Source: Bacteroidales bacterium
Lineage (GTDB): Bacteria > Bacteroidota > Bacteroidia > Bacteroidales > WCHB1-69
Direction: 5' to 3'
DNA: 21,340 bases
NCBI GenBank assembly: GCA_017527945.1
Contig: JAFXPL010000141.1
Span: forward strand, 1-21,340
The position numbers and the translations under genes were made by a program. Shown here piece by piece: positions 5,747 to 13,051 of the stretch; positions within the stretch are counted from its first letter, which is position 1; every line of letters starts with the position of its first letter. The notes under the pieces are model-generated. The model searched no databases. It was given only the letters and a program-made list of their open reading frames with translations, and was not told the origin of the DNA.

Positions 5747-6778
5747 ATGGCTGAAAGTGCTAAAAACGAGCCGGTGAAGATGCCCGGCAAATATGAGTTG
5801 ATTGCAGACCTCGCGAAGTTCTTCCCGGTGGAGAACGCCTCTACGGTGGTCGGGGTGGGGGATGACGCATCGGTTGTGGAACCCGACGGAAACCAAATGG
5901 TTACATCGTCAAAAGTGTATGTTGAGAACGTCCACTTCGATCTCACCTACTTCCCGCTTCGGCACCTTGGCTACAAGTTAGCCACCATCGCCTTCGCGGA
6001 TGTGCTGGCCATGAATGCCACACCGTCGCAGCTGCTCGTCAACATCGCCGTCTCCGACCGCTTCGACCTGAAAATGGTCAACGAAATCCTCAGCGGGGTG
6101 GGGGCGTGTTGCGAGACGGTGCACGCCGACCTCGCCGGCCTCGACCTCACCACCTCGCCGCGCGAGCTGGTCGTCTCCATGACGGCCGTCGGCGAGTGCG
6201 AACCCGCCCGCTTGTGCACGCGTAAGGGCGCTGCCGAGAACGAATTGGTCTGCGTGTCCGGTGATTTCGCGGCGGCCTATACCGGCCTTCTCCTGCTCGA
6301 ACGCGAGAAGAAGGTCTTCGAGAAAAACCCCGGCGCGCAGCCCGACTTCACAGGAAAGGACTATCTCCTGCGCCGCGAGCTCAAGCCCGAGCCCCGCATA
6401 GACATCATCGAAGGCTTGCGCCGCGAGGACATCCTGCCCACGGCCATGACCAACGTCAGCGACGGCCTCGCCGCCGCCGTCATGCAGATCTGCCGCGCCT
6501 CAAACAAGGGGTGTGTTTTATTTGAAGAAAAACTTCCGATGACCGAGCTTACATTTGTGACTCTCAAGGATTTGGATATAGTGCATACGGTGGCTGCGCT
6601 CAACGGTGGCGACGACTACGAGCTGATGTTCACCATCCAGCAGGCCGACTTCGAGAAAATCAAGAAGGTGGAGAACGTCTCCATCATCGGCTACATCAAG
6701 GAGGAATCCGCCGGCTACAACCTCATCACCGGCGACAACGTGCAAGTGCCGCTCCATGCACAAGGGTTTAGGAATTAG
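5747..6778 (+). CDS. thiL: Thiamine-monophosphate kinase
   Basis: ThiL phosphorylates thiamine monophosphate with ATP to give thiamine diphosphate, the last step of the pathway, in the cytoplasm. From the ATG at 5747 the protein is 343 residues, normal for Bacteroidota. Motifs of the AIR synthase/ThiL fold are present in order: GVGDDASVV (metal-binding aspartates near 39-40), the segment DVLAMNATPSQLLVNIAVS, SGDFAAAYTGLLLL, TNVSDGLAAAVMQI, and NGGDDYELMF at 286-295. The ATG at 5747 is chosen over an earlier start codon at 5711, because that one lies inside the gdhA terminator, upstream of the promoter. Its last codons (GFRN, then TAG) are written by a GGGTTTAGGAATTAGG sequence that resembles the repeats in other spacers, so the C-terminal end may have been shaped by a repeat. 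Confidence 0.93.
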   Translation: MAESAKNEPVKMPGKYELIADLAKFFPVENASTVVGVGDDASVVEPDGNQMVTSSKVYVENVHFDLTYFPLRHLGYKLATIAFADVLAMNATPSQLLVNIAVSDRFDLKMVNEILSGVGACCETVHADLAGLDLTTSPRELVVSMTAVGECEPARLCTRKGAAENELVCVSGDFAAAYTGLLLLEREKKVFEKNPGAQPDFTGKDYLLRRELKPEPRIDIIEGLRREDILPTAMTNVSDGLAAAVMQICRASNKGCVLFEEKLPMTELTFVTLKDLDIVHTVAALNGGDDYELMFTIQQADFEKIKKVENVSIIGYIKEESAGYNLITGDNVQVPLHAQGFRN

Positions 6779-6937
6779 GAATAACATGCCCGACATAAAA
6801 CATATTCCTTAAAAGCCCTGAAAGGGCGTCCTATGTCAGCCCAGGGTGAGCGCAGCGAGCCCTGCGAACGAAAAATGAATTGCAATGAAATCGCAATGAA
6901 TGGTAATGATGAACGACAATAAACCGAATAGACAACA
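6779..6937. repeat. Palindromic hairpin element upstream of ispG
   Basis: Two hairpins are visible: GCCCT-GAA-AGGGC at 6815-6827 and CAGGG...CCCTG at 6842-6864, with a GTGAGCGCAGCGAG loop. The pattern, a short CCC/GGG hairpin followed by a longer hairpin with an AGCG-type loop, recurs after ispG at 8294-8355. Such elements are frequent in Bacteroidota spacers, as far as I recall. The rest (6865-6937) is AT-rich with several ATGs and a 15-codon frame at 6875-6922 that may be incidental. Confidence 0.65.
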
Positions 6938-8290
6938 ATGAACAGCATACGACAATTCCAGATCGGCAACGTGTCCATCGGCGGAGATGCCCCGGTGGTG
7001 GTGCAGTCGATGGCCAACACCGACACCGCCGACGTGCAGGCGTCTGTGGCGCAGTGCAAACGGATGATCGACGCAGGGGCGCAGATGGTGCGCCTCACCG
7101 TCCCTTCGTTGAAAGAGGTGGAACCGTTGCAAAAGATCAAGGCGCAACTGTCTGCGGATGGCTATGGGAGTGTTCCGCTCATTGCCGACGTGCACTTCAA
7201 CCCGAAGGTGGCGGAGGCGGTGGCCCCGTTCATGGACAAGGTGCGGGTGAATCCCGGCAACTTCACCGACAAGCGCAACTTCTCGCAGTTGGACCTTTCG
7301 GAAAGCGAGTATGCCGCGCAAGTGGAGCGCATGGCCTTGAGGGCCAAGCCGTTGTTGGAAATCTGCAAGCAACACGGCACCGCGCTGCGCATCGGCATCA
7401 ATCATGGCTCCCTGTGCGACCGCATCGTCTGCCGCTACGGCAACACCCCGGAGGCCATGGTGCAGTCGGCCCTCGAATGGGTGGACATCTGCGAGCGCCA
7501 CGACTTTCACAAGCTGGTCTTCTCCATGAAGTCGAGCAATGTGCTGACAATGATGACGGCTACGAAAATGCTCAACGACAGCATGTTGAAGCGTGGGCTT
7601 TCCTATCCCTTGCATCTCGGGGTCACCGAGGCCGGCAACGACAAAGAGGGCAGGGTGAAGTCGGCAGCGGGCATCGGTGCCTTGTTGTTGATGGGCATCG
7701 GCGACACGGTCCGTGTCTCCCTCACCGAGCCGCCGGAAAACGAGTCCCCGTTTGCGCATACGCTCATACAGGCAATTGAAAACCTTGATGTTACGAATCT
7801 TAATATCCAAAATGGAACCCTGATTTACTGCGATGACGAGTTGGACGAAACCCGTTGGATGTGCCGGGCGGCGGCGGTGGCCGGCTATGCCCATTTCACG
7901 CGCGGTTTACGCGATGTGAAGTTGCGCAATCCACATTTTGCCCCGAATCAACTTGCTGAGTTGGAGGCTCTTGTCATGCAGGCCTGCCGTATCAAGATCC
8001 TGAACACGGAATTCGTGGCCTGCCCGTCGTGCGGGCGCACGCAGTACGACATCCAGTCGGTTTTCGCAGCTGTGAAGCAGCGTTTCTCCGGCCGCCCGAA
8101 CCTCAAGATCGGGGTGATGGGCTGCATCGTGAACGGACCCGGCGAGATGGCCGATGCCGACTACGGTATTGTGGGTGCCTCTCACGGCTTGGTCTGCGTC
8201 TATGAGGGCAAGAGGCGGGTTTCGGAGCCGATGCTGCCCGATGCGGCCATGAATGTGCTGGAACAATATATCAACAAAAAACTTCCTTAA
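6938..8290 (+). CDS. ispG: 4-hydroxy-3-methylbut-2-enyl diphosphate synthase (IspG/GcpE)
   Basis: IspG converts 2-C-methyl-D-erythritol 2,4-cyclodiphosphate to HMBPP in the MEP isoprenoid pathway, using a 4Fe-4S cluster in the cytoplasm. The N-terminal TIM-barrel part is clear (VVVQSMANTDTADV, LIADVHFNPKVA, VNPGNFTDKRNF, LGVTEAGND, GIGDTVRVSLTEPP). The C-terminal cluster domain has ACPSCGRTQYDIQ with Cys362 and Cys365, and GCIVNGPGE with Cys396 and Glu403. At 450 residues it is longer than the E. coli type (372) but much shorter than the long Bacteroidota/plant type (about 600 or more), whose barrel and cluster domains are joined by a large extra domain. Here only a short linker of about 75 residues (about 280-355) remains. 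The ATG at 6938 is the only one in frame next to the conserved start. Confidence 0.93.
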   Translation: MNSIRQFQIGNVSIGGDAPVVVQSMANTDTADVQASVAQCKRMIDAGAQMVRLTVPSLKEVEPLQKIKAQLSADGYGSVPLIADVHFNPKVAEAVAPFMDKVRVNPGNFTDKRNFSQLDLSESEYAAQVERMALRAKPLLEICKQHGTALRIGINHGSLCDRIVCRYGNTPEAMVQSALEWVDICERHDFHKLVFSMKSSNVLTMMTATKMLNDSMLKRGLSYPLHLGVTEAGNDKEGRVKSAAGIGALLLMGIGDTVRVSLTEPPENESPFAHTLIQAIENLDVTNLNIQNGTLIYCDDELDETRWMCRAAAVAGYAHFTRGLRDVKLRNPHFAPNQLAELEALVMQACRIKILNTEFVACPSCGRTQYDIQSVFAAVKQRFSGRPNLKIGVMGCIVNGPGEMADADYGIVGASHGLVCVYEGKRRVSEPMLPDAAMNVLEQYINKKLP

Positions 8291-8372
8291 GCAGTCCCGG
8301 AGGGACAACACGCACGTAGTGCAATTAACCCCGCACAAGCGAAGCGCAGTGTGGGAACATTCAAAAGTCAAA
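8291..8372. repeat. Palindromic hairpin element between ispG and tsaD
   Basis: Three hairpins follow the ispG stop: GTCCC-GGA-GGGAC (8294-8306), GCAC-GTA-GTGC (8312-8322) and CCCGCAC...GTGTGGG (8330-8355, one G:T pair) with an AAGCGAAGCGCA loop. They resemble the element upstream of ispG in layout, though not in exact sequence. A short AAAAGTC direct repeat follows at about 8363-8376. The element may also act as a terminator-like or RNA-stabilising structure. Confidence 0.65.
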
Positions 8373-8384
8373 AGTCACAAGTAA

Positions 8385-9395
8385 ATGTCAACATACATCC
8401 TCGGAATAGAATCCTCATGCGACGACACGTCGGCGGCGGTGATCGAGAACAACGTCATTCTGTCGAACGTGATTGCCAGCCAGAAAATCCACGCGGAATA
8501 CGGCGGCGTGGTGCCGGAGCTCGCCTCGCGGGCGCACCAGCAGAACATCATCCCGGTGATAGACACAGCGTTGAAGCGCGCCGGTGTCGCCAAGGAGCAG
8601 CTGTCGGCCATTGCGTTCACCAACGGTCCGGGCTTGCTGGGCTCGCTCTTGGTGGGCAACTCCTTCGCCAAGGCGATGGCCTACACGCTGCAGATCCCGC
8701 TCGTGCAGGTCAACCACCTGCAGGCGCATGTCCTGGCGCACTTCCTTGACAAGCCTGGCCAGGAGAAACCGAAACCGCGCTTCCCGTTCCTCTGCCTCAC
8801 CGTGTCGGGCGGGCACACGCTGCTGCTGAAGGTGAACGACTACTTCGACATGGAGAAGCTCGGCGGCACCATCGACGACGCGGCGGGTGAGGCCTTCGAC
8901 AAGGCCGCCAAGATCCTCGGACTGCCGTACCCCGGCGGACCGGTCATCGACAAATATGCCAAGGAGGGCGACCCGAAGCGGTTCCAGTTCGCCATCGCGC
9001 ACATCCCCGGCCTCGACTACAGCTTCAGCGGGCTCAAGACCTCGTTCCTCTACTTTGTGCGCGACAACCTCAAGGAGAACCCAAACTTCATTGAAGAAAA
9101 CCTTCCCGACTTGTGCGCATCCATGCAGTATGCCATTGTCAAGTCGCTGACCGACAAGGTGAAGAAGGCCTTCAAAGAGTGCGACTGCCAAGATTTGGTG
9201 CTGGCGGGCGGCGTTTCGGCCAACTCCGGTCTGCGCGATGCCATGAGTGACCTGGCGCGCCGCTATCATCGCAACATCTTTTTGCCGCCCTTGGACCTCA
9301 CCACCGACAATGCCGCGATGGTTGCGGTGTGCGGGTATTTCAAGTACCAGAAGGGCGAGTTCGTGGGGTATGATGTGGCGCCGTACAGTAGTTAG
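8385..9395 (+). CDS. tsaD: tRNA N6-adenosine threonylcarbamoyltransferase TsaD
   Basis: TsaD transfers the threonylcarbamoyl group from its AMP derivative to A37 of ANN-decoding tRNAs, working in the cytoplasm with TsaB and TsaE. The 336-residue length is standard. Motifs in order are GIESSCDDTSAAV at 7-19, PELASRAHQQNI at 44-55, FTNGPGLLGSLLVG at 78-91, the metal-binding NHLQAHVLAH with His111 and His115, TVSGGHTLLL, GLKTSF, GGVSANSGLR, and PPLDLTTDNAAM with the third metal ligand. The ATG at 8385 begins right at the family N-terminus. The TAG stop lies in a GTAGTTAGGGTAGTGAG stretch that starts the repeat in the next spacer. tsaB and tsaE are not in the window. Confidence 0.95.
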   Translation: MSTYILGIESSCDDTSAAVIENNVILSNVIASQKIHAEYGGVVPELASRAHQQNIIPVIDTALKRAGVAKEQLSAIAFTNGPGLLGSLLVGNSFAKAMAYTLQIPLVQVNHLQAHVLAHFLDKPGQEKPKPRFPFLCLTVSGGHTLLLKVNDYFDMEKLGGTIDDAAGEAFDKAAKILGLPYPGGPVIDKYAKEGDPKRFQFAIAHIPGLDYSFSGLKTSFLYFVRDNLKENPNFIEENLPDLCASMQYAIVKSLTDKVKKAFKECDCQDLVLAGGVSANSGLRDAMSDLARRYHRNIFLPPLDLTTDNAAMVAVCGYFKYQKGEFVGYDVAPYSS

Positions 9396-9443
9396 GGTAG
9401 TGAGTTTAGTGAGTTTAGTATGTTTAGTAAGTTTAGTGGTTTA
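9393..9443. repeat. 9-bp GAGTTTAGT-type tandem repeat
   Basis: About four units (GAGTTTAGT twice, ATGTTTAGT, AAGTTTAGT) run from the tsaD stop to the next start codon. An in-frame ATG at 9420 lies inside the repeat and would give an extra MFSKFSGL, which reads as repeat-derived, so the later ATG at 9444 is preferred. Confidence 0.85.
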
Positions 9444-10154
9444 ATGTTACATCCGAATACTATTCTTTTCGATTTTTTGAAGGAACTGATTCCCAACAAC
9501 AACCGGGAGTGGTTCAAGGCGCATCGCGAGATGTACGATGCGGCGTGGGCACAGTTTAACGTATTGGTTGACAATGTGATATCCGCTATCGGCGCGTTTG
9601 ACGACACTGTGGCAGGGCTGACGGCGAAGGAGTGCACCTACCGCATCTACCGCGATATTCGTTTCTCACCCGACAAGACCCCGTACAAGGGGCATTTGGG
9701 GGCCTATATCAACCAATACGGCAAGAAGGCCTACTGGGGCGGCTACTACATCCAGATCGAGCCGGAGCAGGTGATGCTGGCCTCGGGCGTGTGGTGGCTT
9801 CCTACGAAGGAGATGCACGCGCTGCGACTGGCTATTGCAGAGCAAATATCTGATTATGAGCAGATTGTAGAGAATCCCGCATTCAAGAAGGTGGTGAAGC
9901 AGATCGGTCAGGACCACTACAAGCGGCTGCCGAACGGGTTGCCGAAGGATACCCCGCACCCCGAGTACTTGATGTGCAAGGACTACGCCATGTCGTGCAT
10001 GTTGAAACCTGGGGAAATCTGCCGTGATGACTACGCGCAGCGGATTGCGGGCGTTTTCAAGGTGATGAAGCCCCTCAACGACTTCCTCAGCGAGAACATC
10101 CTCATCAACATGGAGGAGTTGGAGACGATGAAGAGTGTGGTGAAGTTTGTATAG
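9444..10154 (+). CDS. DUF2461 family protein
   Basis: A 236-residue protein of the DUF2461 (TIGR02453) family, which is widespread but of unknown function. Signature segments are NNNREWFKAHR near the N-terminus, TYRIYRDIRFSPDKTPYK in the first third, GAYINQYGKKAYWGGYYIQI, and the late LPKDTPHPEYLMCKDY. No signal peptide or membrane segment is visible, so it is presumably cytoplasmic. The start at 9444 gives the usual family N-terminus (MLHPNTILFDFLKEL); the earlier ATG at 9420 lies in spacer repeat. It is in line with tsaD and the dehydratase-like gene, but no functional link is known. Confidence 0.88.
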   Translation: MLHPNTILFDFLKELIPNNNREWFKAHREMYDAAWAQFNVLVDNVISAIGAFDDTVAGLTAKECTYRIYRDIRFSPDKTPYKGHLGAYINQYGKKAYWGGYYIQIEPEQVMLASGVWWLPTKEMHALRLAIAEQISDYEQIVENPAFKKVVKQIGQDHYKRLPNGLPKDTPHPEYLMCKDYAMSCMLKPGEICRDDYAQRIAGVFKVMKPLNDFLSENILINMEELETMKSVVKFV

Positions 10155-10202
10155 TTGCCCGACAGAAGAAAACGAAGTGATTTCTCCAATAAAGACGAAA
10201 AG

Positions 10203-10562
10203 ATGCTTGAACACGAATTGTACGAGATAGAACGATGCGACGGCAGCGGTTTCACCCTCAGATTGTTGCCAGAAAGCGCGATTTACGTGGGGCATTTTCC
10301 CGGCAATCCCGTCACGCCGGGAGTCTGCCAGGTGGGCATTGTGCAGGAGTTGCTGCAACGTTTGCGTGGCGTTCTTCTGACATTGCGGGAGGTGAAAAAC
10401 CTTAAGTTTGTCGATGTGTTGCGCCCGGAACCGGATGTCTTTCCGACTGTTTTGTTCGACCAGGTTATTGAAAATGGTAATCTTCTGTCGGTCAAGGGGT
10501 TGATTGGGGTAGGGGAGCGGGTTCTCACGAAATTCTCACTTGTTTTCGGAAAAGAGTCATGA
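10203..10562 (+). CDS. FabZ/ApeI-like hot-dog dehydratase domain protein
   Basis: A 119-residue single hot-dog protein. The motif VGHFPGNPVTPGVCQ places the catalytic histidine at His31. In FabZ a glutamate lies 14 residues after this His; here that position is Gly45, so classical FabZ chemistry is doubtful. It may be an ApeI-type 3-hydroxyacyl-ACP dehydratase, as in aryl-polyene-like clusters, or a binding protein. The ATG at 10203 is preferred over TTG at 10155, which abuts the previous stop and adds a basic stretch with no family match. Its stop overlaps the start of the GT2 gene by four bases (ATGA), so the two are translationally coupled and likely act together, plausibly on a lipid-linked product. 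Confidence 0.8.
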   Translation: MLEHELYEIERCDGSGFTLRLLPESAIYVGHFPGNPVTPGVCQVGIVQELLQRLRGVLLTLREVKNLKFVDVLRPEPDVFPTVLFDQVIENGNLLSVKGLIGVGERVLTKFSLVFGKES

Positions 10563-11332
10563 GCACGGAACTGCAAGAATATTTCGATCGGGAGCGCGTG
10601 TGCGTCATCGTGCCGACCTACAATAACGAGGGCACCATTGCCGACGTGCTCCGGCGTGTTCGCGCCTACACCCGCAACATCATCGTGGTGAATGACGGCA
10701 GTACGCCCGAGACCATGGCGGCTCTCCGCTCAATGGGTTCGGAAATGCCTGATATTGTGGATTATACGCCGAATCGGGGAAAAGGTTACGCTTTGATACA
10801 GGGCTTCCGGCGGGCACTTGAGCGCGGCTACCGTTACGCCGTCACCCTCGATTCCGACGGGCAGCACTATCCGGAGGACATACCCGTCATCATGGACTGT
10901 CACAATGGGAATCCGGACGCACTTGTGGTGGGAGCACGCAATCTCACCGCTGATAATATGCCTTCCAAGAACACCTTTGCGAACAAGTTCTCTAACTTTT
11001 GGTTCCGTCTGCAGACGGGCATTCCGTTGGAGGACACGCAGAGCGGCTATCGTCTTTATCCGTTGGAGCAAATCAATTTGCGTTGGCCGATCACTCCACG
11101 CTACGAGGCCGAGTTAGAGCTTTTGGTCTTCTCCGCCTGGCGCGGCGTGCCGGTGGTCTCGGTGCCGGTGCGCGTCTATTACCCGCCGGCAGAGGAGCGG
11201 GTGAGCCATTTCCGCCCGTTTCGCGACTTCTTCCGCATCTCTGTGCTGAACTCCGTCCTCACTTTCGGGGCGTTGCTCTACTACCTGCCGGTGAAGATGC
11301 TGAGAAAATTGACGTCAAGTCTGAAGAGATAG
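10559..11332 (+). CDS. GT2 family glycosyltransferase
   Basis: A 257-residue GT-A fold glycosyltransferase, dolichyl-phosphate-mannose-synthase-like. Visible motifs are VCVIVPTYNNEGTI at the N-terminus, IVVNDGS, NRGKGYALIQGFRRAL, the DxD-type metal site TLDSDGQHYPED (Asp98, Asp100), QSGYRLYPL, and RYEAELELL. The C-terminus (FFRISVLNSVLTFGALLYY) is hydrophobic and probably attaches to the inner membrane. Close relatives sit in Bacteroidota aryl-polyene or flexirubin-type clusters beside an acyl-ACP dehydratase, as it does here by ATGA overlap. Donor and acceptor are unknown. A 199-base spacer separates it from the efflux operon. Confidence 0.88.
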   Translation: MSTELQEYFDRERVCVIVPTYNNEGTIADVLRRVRAYTRNIIVVNDGSTPETMAALRSMGSEMPDIVDYTPNRGKGYALIQGFRRALERGYRYAVTLDSDGQHYPEDIPVIMDCHNGNPDALVVGARNLTADNMPSKNTFANKFSNFWFRLQTGIPLEDTQSGYRLYPLEQINLRWPITPRYEAELELLVFSAWRGVPVVSVPVRVYYPPAEERVSHFRPFRDFFRISVLNSVLTFGALLYYLPVKMLRKLTSSLKR

Positions 11333-11531
11333 GCGTTATTGGCCCGTTGCTTTCGTAGTATAATCGCAGCACGCGAGTGCCGCTGTGCGACTCCGTTGTC
11401 TTTGGCAGGAGTATTTCAGACAGCGTTACACCCGCTTCAGACCCGTTTATTTCCGTTTCAGCCCCATTCCGCATTGCCACCTGCCGGAACAATCCTACTT
11501 TCGCGGCCTGAAAAAAGAAGACAACGGAAAA
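11333..11531. promoter_or_regulatory. Spacer before the exporter operon with a possible promoter
   Basis: No gene is seen. TACTTTCG at 11496-11503 is one base from TAnnTTTG, with a TTG at 11474-11476 as a possible -33 element, 28 bases before the tolC-like ATG. The match is imperfect, so the promoter call is tentative. A small GCAC-GCGA-GTGC hairpin lies near 11370. Confidence 0.35.
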
Positions 11532-12998
11532 ATGAAAAAAGTGAATGTGACCATTTGGATGGCGGTTCTGCTTTGGGCGATTCCCCTCGCGCAGGCGCAG
11601 CAGACCTTGAGTTTAGAAGACTGCCGCCGGCTCGCCGCCGAATCCAACAATCGGTTGAAAATTGCCGAGGAGAAAGTGGAGGAGACGGACGCCCTGAAGG
11701 GAGCGGCCATCGCGAATTTTTTCCCGAAAATCACGGTGAACGGGACATACAACTGGAACCAGAAGAGCATCGCCCTGCTCAGCGACGAGCAGCAGCATTC
11801 CATCAACACCATGGGCACCACGATGATGGAGTCCTACAACACTTCGGTTGAGGATTTTGCGGAAAGGCTCTCGCAGGTCGATCCGCGAATTGGGCAGGCG
11901 CTGTTGGATGCCTACGGCTCCGTGAGCCCCGAGGCGATGCTGAACGACATGGGACATCAAATCACCGATGCCTTCAATATTGATATGACCCACGTCTTTG
12001 CTGGGGCGGTCACGGTATCGGAGCCCGTCTATATGGGCGGTAAAGTCCGCGCCCTCTATCAGCTCTCCAAACTGTCGAACGAGGCGGCCAAGCTCCAGGT
12101 TGACAAGCAGAAGGAGGAACTGATGATTCAGGTCGATGAGGCCTACTGGCGGGTGGTTTCCCTGCAGCACAAGTGGGAACTGGCGCGGCAGTATTGCGCC
12201 CTGCTCGACACGCTGAGCCACAACGTGGATATCATGCTGGAGGAAGGGGTGGCCACGCCGAGCGACGCGACCAAGGTCAGGGTGAAGCTGAACGAGGCAC
12301 AGATGAGCCTCACCAAAGCGGAAAACGGTCTGGCCCTCTCGAAAATGGCCCTCTACCAGCTTTGCGGTCTCGATTTGCGCGGCGATTACCGCGTTGCGGA
12401 GGACAACACTGTGCGGCAGTTCTTGCCCGAAGCTTCGCTCGACATGCAGCAGGTGTGGGACAATCGCACGGAAATCAAGCTGTTGGAGCTTGGCGACCAA
12501 CTGGCCCGCACCAACGTGCGCATCGCTACCTCCGGGCTGCTGCCGAATGTGGCCGTCAGTGGCTCCTATCTCGTGAGCAATCCCAACCTCCTCAACGGCT
12601 ACCAGAACAAGTTCGGCGGCATGTTCACCGCCGGGGTGGTCGTCAACATCCCCATCTGCCACGTCAACGACATCTACGCGGTGAAGGCTGCCAGGCACCG
12701 TCGCAACCAGGTGCAATACGAGCTGGAAGAGGCGAAAGGCATGATTGAGCTGCAGGTGAACAAGCTGAACTACGAGTTGGAGGTGGCCAACAAGAAATTA
12801 GCGCAGGCACAGAGCAACCTGGAAAACGCCGAGGAGAATCTGCGGCTGGCCGACGAGTCGTTTGAGGCGGGCGTGATCAGCAGTAGCGACCTGATGGCCG
12901 CCCAGACCGCCTGGCTCAGTGCCAAGTCGGAGGTGGTAGATGCGGAAATCGAAACGCGGATGGACTATCTTTACCTCCAGCAGGCGTTGGGCAGATAA
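11532..12998 (+). CDS. TolC-like outer membrane efflux protein
   Basis: An outer membrane channel of the OEP/TolC family, 488 residues. A signal peptide spans residues 1-23 (MKKVNVTIWMAVLLWAIPLA, then QAQ). The mature protein opens with the family start QTLSLEDCRRLAAESN, has the FFPKITVNGTYNW segment, and shows two long helical repeats: one around YWRVVSLQHKWELARQY to ALYQLCGL, the other from ARTNVRIATSGLLPNVAVSG to the end (ADESFEAGVISSSDLMAAQT). The ATG at 11532 is chosen because the signal peptide starts there; the frame extends upstream without homology. It heads an operon with the adaptor and two permeases, with a 53-base AT-rich gap to the adaptor. Confidence 0.92.
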   Translation: MKKVNVTIWMAVLLWAIPLAQAQQTLSLEDCRRLAAESNNRLKIAEEKVEETDALKGAAIANFFPKITVNGTYNWNQKSIALLSDEQQHSINTMGTTMMESYNTSVEDFAERLSQVDPRIGQALLDAYGSVSPEAMLNDMGHQITDAFNIDMTHVFAGAVTVSEPVYMGGKVRALYQLSKLSNEAAKLQVDKQKEELMIQVDEAYWRVVSLQHKWELARQYCALLDTLSHNVDIMLEEGVATPSDATKVRVKLNEAQMSLTKAENGLALSKMALYQLCGLDLRGDYRVAEDNTVRQFLPEASLDMQQVWDNRTEIKLLELGDQLARTNVRIATSGLLPNVAVSGSYLVSNPNLLNGYQNKFGGMFTAGVVVNIPICHVNDIYAVKAARHRRNQVQYELEEAKGMIELQVNKLNYELEVANKKLAQAQSNLENAEENLRLADESFEAGVISSSDLMAAQTAWLSAKSEVVDAEIETRMDYLYLQQALGR

Positions 12999-13051
12999 AA
13001 CATGTGGAAATATAGATTTTTTGATAGTAAATAATTAATTGTCAATAAAAT

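Noticed and set aside
6875..6922. 15-codon leader frame before ispG as a possible attenuator
   Set aside because: No run of a single amino acid codon and no alternative hairpins tied to it; several ATGs occur by chance in this AT-rich stretch.
9420..9443. Earlier ATG for the DUF2461 protein
   Set aside because: The added residues are encoded by the spacer repeat, while the family N-terminus starts at 9444.
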